Shown piece by piece: positions 1-8,009 of a stretch of DNA of 46,380 bases; position 1 is the first letter of the stretch, and every line of letters starts with the position of its first letter. The position numbers and the translations under genes were made by a program. Source of the stretch: Chitinophagaceae bacterium. Lineage in GTDB: Bacteria; Bacteroidota; Bacteroidia; Chitinophagales; Chitinophagaceae. The DNA is taken from assembly GCA_028288595.1 (NCBI GenBank), contig JAQBNK010000025.1:1-46380 (forward strand), written 5' to 3'. The notes under the pieces are model-generated. The model had not been told where the DNA came from. It saw only the letters and a program-made list of their open reading frames with translations, and searched no databases.

Positions 1-525
1 AACAGCCTCAATTCTATCTATGTACAGATGGATATCTCAAAAGAAACAGCAAAGGATTTTCTTATAAAATTTTCTGATTTACTTCGTTACCAGCTTTACG
101 AATGCAGTAGCGAAAAAATTTTACTGAGCAAGGAAATAGAATACCTCCGCTCATATATCGAGTTACAAAAAAGCAGGCAGGAATATGACACTATCGTGGA
201 TTTTGTTTCCGATACATGCACGGAAAATATCATGGTCTCGCCTTTATTGCTCATCCCCTTTATTGAAAATGCATTCAAGCACGTTTCAAATTTTCGGGAC
301 AAGCCCAATTGCATAAAAGTAGACTTAACAATAGGAAACTCACTGTTGCTAAGAGTTTGGAATACCAAAACAGGTAGATCAGAGCAATTTACAAGGAATG
401 GGATAGGCTTAAAAAATGTAAAAAGAAGACTTGATCTGCTTTATGGGAAAAATTATGAACTTCTGATCGATGACTCTGCACATACCTTCCTTGCAGAATT
501 AAAACTACCTCTTTATGAAAATTAA
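1..525 (+). CDS. LytS/YehU-type sensor histidine kinase, C-terminal part (runs off left edge)
   Basis: The reading frame is open from base 1, beginning with codons for NSLNSIY, the tail of the PHFLFNSLN phospho-acceptor box of the His_kinase family; the phospho-accepting histidine itself lies left of the window. The visible part holds the dimerisation helices, the N-box (LIPFIENAFKHV) and a G-box (GIGLKNVKRRL) of the HATPase_c domain. In this family the kinase autophosphorylates and passes phosphate to a LytTR regulator. The next gene is exactly such a regulator and overlaps this one by 11 bp, so the two form one transcription unit. An ATG at base 28 exists but is internal to the domain and is not the true start. 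Confidence 0.9.
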   Translation, partial: NSLNSIYVQMDISKETAKDFLIKFSDLLRYQLYECSSEKILLSKEIEYLRSYIELQKSRQEYDTIVDFVSDTCTENIMVSPLLLIPFIENAFKHVSNFRDKPNCIKVDLTIGNSLLLRVWNTKTGRSEQFTRNGIGLKNVKRRLDLLYGKNYELLIDDSAHTFLAELKLPLYEN

Positions 526-1207
526 ATCTTTAATTATTGATGATGAGCCACTCGCCAGAGTCTGTATTGAAAATTATGCAAAGCAAATTAATGGACTGGA
601 AGTTGTCTGCTCCGCTAAGAACATTGAAGAAGCAAAAGACTTTTTGAAAGATAATTTAATTAACCTGATTTTTCTTGACATTGAGATGCAAGAAGTCAGC
701 GGCCTGGACTTTATCAGAGGAAATACTTTGCCACCGGTAGTTATTATTACTGCCTACCCGCAGCATGCTTTGGAAGGTTTCGAATTGGATGTAATTGACT
801 ACCTGGTCAAACCTGTATCGTTTGAGCGGTTTTACCGGGCATTCAGCAAGGTAAAAAAGTTGTTAGATAGTGACAGCGTTGATGAAAAGGCCAGAGAGAC
901 CAGTCATCTTTTTATTAGAACTACAGGAAAATATGAAAAAGTAAACTTTGAAGATGTTTTGTATGTGCAATCCATGCTGAATTATGTAAAAATAATCACA
1001 AAGGAAAAAACCTTTATTACGTATTCGAGTTTAAAAAGTATTGAAGAAAGACTCCCTGCATCCGCTTTCATAAAAATTCATAAATCGTACCTGGTTTCAA
1101 AAGCTAAAATTTCCGCTATGGAGGGTAATTCAATTCACCTTGGAAAAATCATATTACCAGTCAGCAGAAACCTGAAAGAAGATATTTACAACCTTATCAT
1201 TAAGTAG
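515..1207 (+). CDS. LytTR-family response regulator
   Basis: A 230-residue protein with an N-terminal receiver domain (acidic pair DD at 9-10, phospho-acceptor D55 in LIFLDIEM, conserved K of LVKP near residue 105) and a C-terminal LytTR DNA-binding domain (residues about 130-228; signatures LYVQSMLNYVKI and FIKIHKSYLV). LytTR regulators bind direct repeats upstream of target promoters. The start overlaps the end of the kinase gene, which implies coupled translation and a cognate pair. Targets cannot be read from this window; nothing immediately downstream looks co-transcribed. Confidence 0.93.
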   Translation: MKIKSLIIDDEPLARVCIENYAKQINGLEVVCSAKNIEEAKDFLKDNLINLIFLDIEMQEVSGLDFIRGNTLPPVVIITAYPQHALEGFELDVIDYLVKPVSFERFYRAFSKVKKLLDSDSVDEKARETSHLFIRTTGKYEKVNFEDVLYVQSMLNYVKIITKEKTFITYSSLKSIEERLPASAFIKIHKSYLVSKAKISAMEGNSIHLGKIILPVSRNLKEDIYNLIIK

Positions 1208-1458
1208 AGAATTAAAAAAGAAGTTGCCCTGGGGGTTCATTAGAAGAGCGACATTATGTTAACGCAACGAAAATAAAACGTGCCAACGATAAGAAGGATC
1301 GATTACAATCATGAAACCAATTGGAGTTTACTTGCGCAATTCGGAGGATCTTGCCCTTGCGCACAAGGGCAGCAACTGCCGGTAAATCATCTACCTTTTA
1401 TTATTCATTCTTGCGAAAACCCATTGCATGAATTACTTAAAGATGTTTTGAAAGCGTC

Positions 1459-1635
1459 TTAGAAGTGTCGTATTTGTTTGAAGGAATATTTTATTTGAAA
1501 TAAAGAGGAAACTACATTCTTAAGTCTTGAAGGAAGTATCCTTAGTTTATCAAAAGAGTCACCTGTTTCAGATGGTGTGTAGAGTTTGCCATATTCAAAC
1601 CTGCCAATGGGATATTGTTTTTGTTCCAAGTTCAT
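1459..1635 (-). pseudogene. N-terminal remnant of a YfiT/DinB-type metal-dependent hydrolase
   Basis: A 58-codon frame starts at ATG 1635 and reads MNLEQKQYPIGRFEYGKLYT, then about 25 further residues that fit the N-terminus of the YfiT-like DinB-superfamily proteins (pattern QYPIGKFEYGK..T.......I). The fit stops at about residue 46 and the frame closes at 1459-1461 after unrelated residues. Full proteins of this type are about 170-180 residues and carry three metal-binding histidines, none of which are present here. I read it as a gene truncated by a deletion. The family match is from memory of the motif, not a search. Confidence 0.55.
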
Positions 1636-1754
1636 ATTCTATAGAGGTCTTTTTTGAAAAAAAATAATTATTTGACTTTATGAAAACTTCCTTGAATGTA
1701 AAAGTCACTCAACTACTAACGGAAAATGACACATGCATCATCAGCAGTATTAAA

Positions 1755-2207
1755 CTATAGATAATCAGTTATTTTTTGAATTTTTTTGGCGTCGTCGAAT
1801 TCCATAATTGAAACATTTTTCCCCATTTCTTTTTTCCAACCATCTTTACTCCTGGTTTCTCTATACATGCTGAATTCAGCGATCACTACATTTTGTCTTG
1901 TAATAATATTTAAGACCCGTATCTTAACATTTCGTGTTTCACCTAGATGAGAAATGGCCCCTCTTTTCCAGATATCCTTTCCGGTAAAGGAAAACTTTTT
2001 AGCTGGTGTTAAAATATGATCGTATACAACGCTATCGCCGCAATAACTTAAAAATTTTACGACATCTTCAGCTGTTGCATATTGTTGATAAGACCTTTCC
2101 TTTGCAATCAAAAATTCTTTCGTAATATCAGCAAGTTTATGATTTGGGATATTTTGTTTCTGCGACGTCGGGAACATGGAAATAATAACGATAAGTAAAT
2201 TGTACAT
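1755..2207 (-). CDS. secreted NTF2-like (SnoaL/DUF4440-type) protein
   Basis: A protein of about 150 residues. I choose ATG 2207 (MYNLLIVIISMF) because it gives a short hydrophobic export-like N-terminus; a longer frame reaches 2252 from a non-ATG codon. The body alternates helices and strands as in NTF2-like folds: a helical start with YATAEDVVKFL, then an acid- and aromatic-rich strand (GDSVVYDHIL), a central GKDIWKRGAISHLG segment and paired C-terminal strands (VVIAEFSMYRET, KNVSIMEFDD). Small NTF2-like proteins of this kind bind small ligands or are accessory; no catalytic residues can be assigned. It stands alone, flanked by spacers on both sides. Confidence 0.5.
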   Translation of the reverse strand: MYNLLIVIISMFPTSQKQNIPNHKLADITKEFLIAKERSYQQYATAEDVVKFLSYCGDSVVYDHILTPAKKFSFTGKDIWKRGAISHLGETRNVKIRVLNIITRQNVVIAEFSMYRETRSKDGWKKEMGKNVSIMEFDDAKKIQKITDYL

Positions 2208-2667
2208 AATAATATTATTATAAGAAAAAAAGGTAATGAAAATTTGAGTCACAAAACTCTTTTTAGTAAAAAAAGCAGTTTTTGACAGCTGAATTCAAAA
2301 AGAATCAAGCAAGTGCAAAAAGTGGTATGATAGGGAAATTAATGAATGTCATTTCTTGAATTCTATTTTAAACATTCAAGGCATAGTTCCGTTAAAAGAG
2401 TAATCCATTCTATTTTACTCTTTTATCAATGTGTTCCTGGATAGGGCAGTAAAAAACTTAGCCAATATGAAAACTGCTATTAAATTATAATGAGGTTCTG
2501 TTTCTCACATTTACTGGCCTGAATCTCATAGATTGTAGCTTCTTATGCTCCCGAAGTTTATACCATAGTATTACTACGATATTAAACCGATATACATTTT
2601 GTTAATTGACATTAAATAACGAAGACAAATTAATTTAAAGCTTTCTTTCAGCTAATCTTATTTTTTT
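2208..2667. other. non-coding spacer between the NTF2-like gene and the nuclease gene
   Basis: No credible gene. The only point of note is AGTATTACTACG at 2569-2580, which agrees at 9 of 12 positions with the CGTAGTTCTACG palindrome that recurs at 12.8-25.4 kb; it lies about 90 bp before the nuclease start. I regard it as a borderline match only. Confidence 0.4.
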
Positions 2668-3369
2668 ATGTTAAGGATACATCTTACACCGACCTCAGTC
2701 CTGTTTATGGCAATGCTTTTTTTGCTGTCAGATATTGCGGGACAGGATATTCAAAAACTAAAGCACAAATATTATACATCCTATTTTTCAGTTTCAAAAC
2801 ATATTCCTGTTCTTGTTGAATTCGTTTTGGAAAAAAACATGGTAAGTTGCCCAAAACACTCTCCCGGTCATATTGAAAGGACAGATAGCTTTAATCCTGA
2901 CCCAGACCTTCTTGAAGAAACCGATTTACAAAAGGATTATGGCGGACATAAAAAAGATAACCTCGAAAGGGGCCATAACATGAGTGCTGAGGATAATCAA
3001 TGCGACCTGGAAGGAATGAATGAATGCTTTTATTTTTCCAATATGTTCCCACAAAATGGAAGTTTGAATAAAGGGGTCTGGAAAACGTTGGAGAAAAGAG
3101 AGTATGACCTGGCGAGAGCGAATAATAAAATAAAAGTATTTATTGGTAATTATGGATCACAAAGGAAGATAGGGCCGGACAAAGTGGTAGTGCCTAAATA
3201 TTTATGGAAAGTAATTTATATCCCTAAATCAAATTCATATGAATGCTACGAGTTTGAAAACAAGGCACCTGGTGATCCAAATCCCTCACACTATCGGGTG
3301 ACCCTTGCATTTGTTCAAAAGAAATCAGGGTACACGTTTAAAAAGGAAAAAATAAATCCTGGTAACTAG
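2668..3369 (+). CDS. secreted DNA/RNA non-specific endonuclease (NUC1/Serratia nuclease type)
   Basis: A 233-residue protein with an N-terminal signal peptide (hydrophobic 10-25, ending near GQD). It carries the hallmark of the beta-beta-alpha-metal nuclease family: ERGHNMSAEDNQ at about 101-112, a variant of the usual DRGH box in which the histidine is the general base, followed by the Asn-containing helix FSNMFPQNGSLNKGVWKTLE that supplies the metal-binding asparagine. The later FIGNYGS and VPKYLWKVIY strands match the family core. These enzymes cut DNA and RNA with Mg2+. Export suggests nutrient scavenging or attack on extracellular nucleic acid. The D-to-E change in the DRGH box is unusual but conservative. 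No partner gene is adjacent. Confidence 0.85.
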   Translation: MLRIHLTPTSVLFMAMLFLLSDIAGQDIQKLKHKYYTSYFSVSKHIPVLVEFVLEKNMVSCPKHSPGHIERTDSFNPDPDLLEETDLQKDYGGHKKDNLERGHNMSAEDNQCDLEGMNECFYFSNMFPQNGSLNKGVWKTLEKREYDLARANNKIKVFIGNYGSQRKIGPDKVVVPKYLWKVIYIPKSNSYECYEFENKAPGDPNPSHYRVTLAFVQKKSGYTFKKEKINPGN

Positions 3370-3423
3370 TATTTGCCCTCGAATATGCAAAACTTCATTT
3401 GCGTACCACCTTTTAACCCCGGG

Positions 3424-5805
3424 TTATTTTTTTAGAAATGGCCCCTGTGCTGGAAAGTGTTCTACTGGTATACACGAATACATGAACATTTTTTTCAACT
3501 CTTTTTTATCCCTGGTATCCGTCGTGTCAGTGTTATTAAGTGAGACCATCGTGGCTATTGCTTTATTTAACCTTTCCACAGCTGTCTGGCTTAATACCCA
3601 GTTCATGGGAAATTTTTTTGCAGTAAGAGGCAAACTCAAAGACACGGCTACACCCTTTTTGGAAGATATATACTCATTCAGGTATAGGTTTGCAATGGCT
3701 CCCCTTGCTGTTCTAGTTCCATAGAGACCTGCTATGATTTCTGTGACTTCATTAAACAACCTGATAGTACCGTATGTTGTGTCGTTGTCAGCAAAATTAA
3801 ACTGAAGCAGGTAAGGTTTTATTTTCTTGCCAGTTAGCGGAAGCGCTTTCAAAACCTGCAACATGGTTTCTGTCCCTCTATTTTCATAATAACCCCCGTC
3901 GAGGAAATGACGCTTTGTTATGACTCCTTTACCTGGGGAATAAAAAATTGTGGCCGCCGGTGAAATATAGGGAAAGCGCGTACTAAGCCCTATCGCAGAA
4001 CTATAGCGAAGATCTTTTCCCGTTCTTTTCATAAGGTCCCTTGACTGCCCATCTGCACAAAGGGGAAGACTGTCCAGAGCAACATTACTCCAAAGACATT
4101 GGTAGCCAGTCTCCGCTTCCGTTGTATTAATGAAAATGGCGGGTAGTGTATCACTCATCATTTTAGAAAAACTTGCCGCCAGATAATTATGTTTCTTCAC
4201 TGTATCCGTATTTTTCCAGCCTTCTTCCCAGGATCTTTCCAATGCAATAGCCCTGTCGAAAGGAATGATGTGCACCGGGATAAAATAATTGATCACTTCT
4301 CCAAACAGCTGTTTTCCTATCGAAGCAGCGAGGAAATCATTTTTATAAAAATTATCCGCATCTTCCTTATAAGTTTTATTAACAGAATTAACATTATGAT
4401 TGAGCATAGTTGCATTGAAAAAGTTTGCTCCCAGACTTCCGCCAGATACAGAACTGTAGCAATAAATGTGCTTATTAAACAGGGGGAACCTGTCCGATAA
4501 GGCAGCAAGGAACATAGAAGTAAAGGCACCTGTTCTTAAAGCACCGCCTTCTGCCGTCACAAACACAACAGGTATACTGTCACCACATTTATACATAGGA
4601 CCTGGTGCATTTGAAAGATGATCGAACCAGCGGTTAAAATGGTCTGCCAACTGGGTTTTATTTCCTGATGCCTGTCCCAGGTCCCTGATTTCGTGATCGC
4701 GATTAATAAAGCTACTTACTACAAGAAATACGAGTAAGGTCAGCCTAACCGGAAATGGCTGCGCTTTATCTGTGAAAAAAATCCCGGCATAGATCAGCTG
4801 CCAACTGGCAAATGCGATAAATATAATAGCCAGGGACCCAACATACCGGTAAAGATGTATGGGTATCAGCAATGAAAAACCGAGAATAATAACAGCTGCG
4901 ATACCCATAAAAACAATGAGCTGTGTTCTCAGGCATTTATAAAAGCGGGCCGGAATTTTGAACATCCAGATACTGACATTTGGATCAGGGTACGGGTTTT
5001 GGGCGTGTGCAATAAAAGCCCTCGGTAAAACAATACCATTGGGTAAAACCTGATCCCGAGGCAGGTCATGAGTATCAGATTGATAAGTTAAGGGCAACTC
5101 GACCCTTACCTCATTCAATATGCCGTATAATTTTTCTGCCCATAATTTTTCCTGCCCCTCAAAACGTGTCCATGATAACCATTTATATTTTTTTGAGAGA
5201 TTATGAATACCATTTTGAAGGTATAACCAGTATACCAATCTTGCTTCAAGCAAGATTAATACAGTAATAAAGACAAGGGCGAGGATAATGTGGTCTGTGT
5301 TATTGCTTTTATTAAGATTATCGGCCCTGTTTAGCTCGCTATAGTTAATTAAGATCGTGATAATAAAACCAAGTATTGTTACGACCATAGGAAAAAAAAG
5401 TGCCGCTACTGATGCTTTTTTTTCTAGCGTTTTCCTTGCAGTTACCCTGGTAGGTGATAAACTTCGTCCTGAAGTATCTTTAAGATAAATAAAGAGCCTT
5501 GCACAAAACTCTGAAGAAATACTCCAGAATAAAATTGACACCAGTAACCACACCATCGGCATAATCCAGGTTCCTTGTAATGAGTGCGGGGAGAAAAGAC
5601 TGATCATATGATTGAATGACCGGGCAATATCTTCGCCTACGCAAAGAATCATATCAGACCCTTGTGAAGTGGCAATAAGAGCCAGAAAAGCGAGAAGATC
5701 AAAAACAAGCAGGAGCCACACAGATTTAAGTGTAACCAAGAGATCGGTTAGCCTGTAAATAAAAGGGTAATCAGGATCCCTGTGTCTATGTTTAATAAAG
5801 CTCAT
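3424..5805 (-). CDS. membrane-anchored patatin-like phospholipase
   Basis: About 793 residues from ATG 5805; the frame extends 18 codons upstream to a TTG at 5859, which I consider less likely. The N-terminal half has about six hydrophobic membrane segments. The C-terminal half is a patatin domain: an oxyanion-type glycine segment (EGGALRTG), the nucleophile elbow GGSLG in SSVSGGSLGANFF, and the catalytic aspartate in FLDGGYYENRG. Patatins use a Ser-Asp dyad to hydrolyse acyl esters of lipids. The combination of membrane segments and lipase domain suggests action on membrane lipids. Patatin-like proteins serve both in lipid turnover and as phage-defence effectors, but no cyclase or sensor gene is adjacent, so a housekeeping role is as likely. 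Confidence 0.85.
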   Translation of the reverse strand: MSFIKHRHRDPDYPFIYRLTDLLVTLKSVWLLLVFDLLAFLALIATSQGSDMILCVGEDIARSFNHMISLFSPHSLQGTWIMPMVWLLVSILFWSISSEFCARLFIYLKDTSGRSLSPTRVTARKTLEKKASVAALFFPMVVTILGFIITILINYSELNRADNLNKSNNTDHIILALVFITVLILLEARLVYWLYLQNGIHNLSKKYKWLSWTRFEGQEKLWAEKLYGILNEVRVELPLTYQSDTHDLPRDQVLPNGIVLPRAFIAHAQNPYPDPNVSIWMFKIPARFYKCLRTQLIVFMGIAAVIILGFSLLIPIHLYRYVGSLAIIFIAFASWQLIYAGIFFTDKAQPFPVRLTLLVFLVVSSFINRDHEIRDLGQASGNKTQLADHFNRWFDHLSNAPGPMYKCGDSIPVVFVTAEGGALRTGAFTSMFLAALSDRFPLFNKHIYCYSSVSGGSLGANFFNATMLNHNVNSVNKTYKEDADNFYKNDFLAASIGKQLFGEVINYFIPVHIIPFDRAIALERSWEEGWKNTDTVKKHNYLAASFSKMMSDTLPAIFINTTEAETGYQCLWSNVALDSLPLCADGQSRDLMKRTGKDLRYSSAIGLSTRFPYISPAATIFYSPGKGVITKRHFLDGGYYENRGTETMLQVLKALPLTGKKIKPYLLQFNFADNDTTYGTIRLFNEVTEIIAGLYGTRTARGAIANLYLNEYISSKKGVAVSLSLPLTAKKFPMNWVLSQTAVERLNKAIATMVSLNNTDTTDTRDKKELKKMFMYSCIPVEHFPAQGPFLKK

Positions 5806-6023
5806 GAGTTTAAGGTTAATCTTAGCTAACAATATAATATTAGCATTGGGTTCTTGCAATAGTATATATACTTTACCTTATAACGATAATACTGACGGTT
5901 TAAAACACGGATATAGGCAGACATCCAACTCATCAAATTATATAATAATTATTTTAGGGCTATAGCCCTTAGAATTTATGCTGCAAAGAATTTCATTTAA
6001 CTCCGGCAGATCCGAAACACAAC

Positions 6024-6341
6024 TTAGTAATCCTTAGGCGTAACAATTTTTAAAGCTTCGTGTGGTAAAATGAGTAAATTATGAAAAAGCCATATTGTTA
6101 TGTTAGGGAACAGCGAATCTATTTTCGAAATTCCCTCATAAGCCGCCATTTGTTTGCTTGCGTTTTCACACATTAGAAGTGCAGAATTATTCTCAAATTT
6201 CAATAAATTCCAAATCTGAAAATGCAGTCCTTTTAAACCTGCCTGTTTCGATAATATAATATCCAATAACCAATAGCAGTTATAAGTATCGGCTAAATCT
6301 TTAACACCACCAGAAATCCTGACTTCTTTATAAAATTCCAT
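6024..6341 (-). CDS. DUF6876 family protein
   Basis: A 105-residue protein from ATG 6341. The pattern GGVKDLADTYNCYWLLDII, then HFQIWNL and a short strand with LLMCEN, resembles the DUF6876 family (GVxYLAExAGAYWLIDxI.., FQVWKL), small proteins common in Bacteroidota mobile regions. No function is established to my knowledge. No signal peptide or membrane segment, so it is probably cytoplasmic. It is separated from both neighbours by more than 200 bp. Confidence 0.55.
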   Translation of the reverse strand: MEFYKEVRISGGVKDLADTYNCYWLLDIILSKQAGLKGLHFQIWNLLKFENNSALLMCENASKQMAAYEGISKIDSLFPNITIWLFHNLLILPHEALKIVTPKDY

Positions 6342-6673
6342 GTACCCCAATATAAAAAAGAACTGAATATGAAGGTTACGTATAAATACGCGATTTTTTT
6401 ATTTCATTTAAGCTAAAGGCAATTCGGGGCAAATGAAAATATCAAACTGACTGTCTCATTGCTGGAATGAACGCACAAATTGTAAATATTGTTTTAAGCC
6501 AATTATCTTTAGTCCATTCATGCGCCAGGCAGGTTCCAGCACCGCCTAATTACTATTAATTATCATAGACGTTTTTGATAGATAGGCTTCAGGGACTCAG
6601 CGATCTCCCTGTTGTTTGTTTTTGAGTTAACAGTCTAATGTGATCAGAGCCAAAAACTGACTGCTGTGTTATT
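6342..6673. other. spacer without a recognisable gene
   Basis: About 330 bp of AT-rich sequence between the DUF6876 gene and the end of the TPR gene. I see no open frame with coding character, no strong hairpin with a T-tract and no copy of the palindrome found further right. Confidence 0.4.
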
Positions 6674-8005
6674 TCATTTATATATCACAGCCTGTTTCCA
6701 GTCTTTAAGGCCTATATAACTTTTCCATAAAATGAATCTGTTGAAATCAGGACCTGTATTACTCAATCCCTGCAACTTGTTTGCTTCTTTGATCAGTTCA
6801 TTATAATCCCGCAACTTTTCAAGGGTTGCAATATATAATAACTGATAATCTTCTTTGAGGGGTTCAAGTTCTATTGCCCTGGTGATATACATCTTTGCTT
6901 CATTAAAATTTCTCAGGCCGAACTGAGCTGCAGCCATCATTGGATAAAATTCATTTTTGGGTGTAACTTTTTTCTCTTTATAATCATTCAATAAAAGAAT
7001 CGCCCGCCTGTAATCCCTGCGGAATAAAAGTTCGTTTATTTTTGAAAAATCATTTTGGTTAGCGGCTGGAATGTTTAAGGTATTTATTCCTCCATTATTT
7101 ATCAGCCATTGCTGGTAACTGACAATGCCTTTTGATGCACCCTCATTGTATGTGGTTATAACACTATCGGGCCTCGATATAAATGCATAGGCATCAACAA
7201 GAGCATCATAGTATTGTTTATTAACTACGGCCGAAAACATAATTGCTTTTTTGAAACATTTAATGGCCTCCTTCCCGAGATTAAGCTCCATGTAACATTG
7301 ACCGAGAGAAAAATAGACACTGTCTGACTGCGACTTTCGTAGAATTTCATTTAGTATTGCCGCAGCTTTCCCATATTCGTCCTGTTGCATATATATTCCT
7401 GCAAGCGTTGCTTGATAGTTGAGTGTATTATTTCCCAAAGCAATTAATTTTTTCAGGTAAAGTTCCTGGTCTGTATACTCCCCTTCTTCGTAGCCTAAAT
7501 TGTATAATTTCTGAGCATAAAGCTCTTTCAAAGTATCGGCTTGATATGCTTTATTAAAATGTGATTTGGCGCTATCTTTATTTTGTAGCAATTCAAAAAC
7601 AGATCCCACGAAATAATGGAGCGACGGTTGATTGTTATCCACCTTCAGAGATTGCATAGAATAGGTTATGGCTTTATCCAGGTTCTTTCGATTATAGTAT
7701 ACATAAGCTAATGCACTATAAATATCAGCCTGGTTCGTACCCGCTATATTGACTGCTTTTTGATAAAAGTGATCAGCAGTTGCATAATCTTTCTTTAGCT
7801 CAAATACTGATCCCTGTAATAAATAATTGCGAGCGGAAGGCTCAATAGCAGTAAGTTTTTGGGCGTAATAAATAGCCGAATCATACTTTGCTGACATCGA
7901 TGTCATGATGATCCTGTACTGAAGACTTTGGATCTCGGTTTGCGAATCCGCCCTGATTGAAAAAATGAGTAAAGCCAAGTGTATAAAAAATATTTTTATT
8001 TGCAT
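6674..8005 (-). CDS. exported TPR-repeat protein
   Basis: A 443-residue protein with an N-terminal signal peptide (IFFIHLALLIFSIRADS). The rest is a run of tetratricopeptide-like helical pairs, seen in the recurring pattern of A/G at helix-packing positions and units such as KDYATADHFYQKAVNIAG, KNLDKAITYSMQSLKVD and GKEAIKCFKKAIMFSA, about ten units in all. Such proteins are binding scaffolds in the periplasm or at the outer membrane. It lies 4 bp downstream of the end of the lipoprotein gene on the same strand, so the two are almost certainly one operon and may act as an envelope complex. Confidence 0.8.
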   Translation of the reverse strand: MQIKIFFIHLALLIFSIRADSQTEIQSLQYRIIMTSMSAKYDSAIYYAQKLTAIEPSARNYLLQGSVFELKKDYATADHFYQKAVNIAGTNQADIYSALAYVYYNRKNLDKAITYSMQSLKVDNNQPSLHYFVGSVFELLQNKDSAKSHFNKAYQADTLKELYAQKLYNLGYEEGEYTDQELYLKKLIALGNNTLNYQATLAGIYMQQDEYGKAAAILNEILRKSQSDSVYFSLGQCYMELNLGKEAIKCFKKAIMFSAVVNKQYYDALVDAYAFISRPDSVITTYNEGASKGIVSYQQWLINNGGINTLNIPAANQNDFSKINELLFRRDYRRAILLLNDYKEKKVTPKNEFYPMMAAAQFGLRNFNEAKMYITRAIELEPLKEDYQLLYIATLEKLRDYNELIKEANKLQGLSNTGPDFNRFILWKSYIGLKDWKQAVIYK

Positions 8006-8009
8006 AAAT

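Noticed and set aside
1280-1462. 60-codon GTG-start frame with a perfect 8-bp hairpin inside (TGCCCTTG/CAAGGGCA)
   Set aside because: No recognisable pattern, non-ATG start, overlaps the end of the DinB remnant on the other strand, and the hairpin has no T-tract.
2569-2580. AGTATTACTACG upstream of the nuclease gene as an eighth regulon site
   Set aside because: Only 9 of 12 positions agree; at this AT content such matches are expected by chance.
3395-3435. AACCCCGGGTT followed by a T-run after the nuclease gene as a terminator
   Set aside because: The arms are only five bases with a single-base centre, leaving no stable loop, and it overlaps the end of the patatin gene.
3424-5805. Patatin gene as the effector of a cyclic-nucleotide (CBASS-type) system
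   Set aside because: No cyclase, HORMA or E1/E2-like gene is in the vicinity, and the protein has its own long membrane part.
5956-5969. Perfect palindrome AGGGCTATAGCCCT upstream of the patatin gene
   Set aside because: Single occurrence that I noticed, no loop or T-tract for a terminator, and too far from a clear promoter to call an operator.
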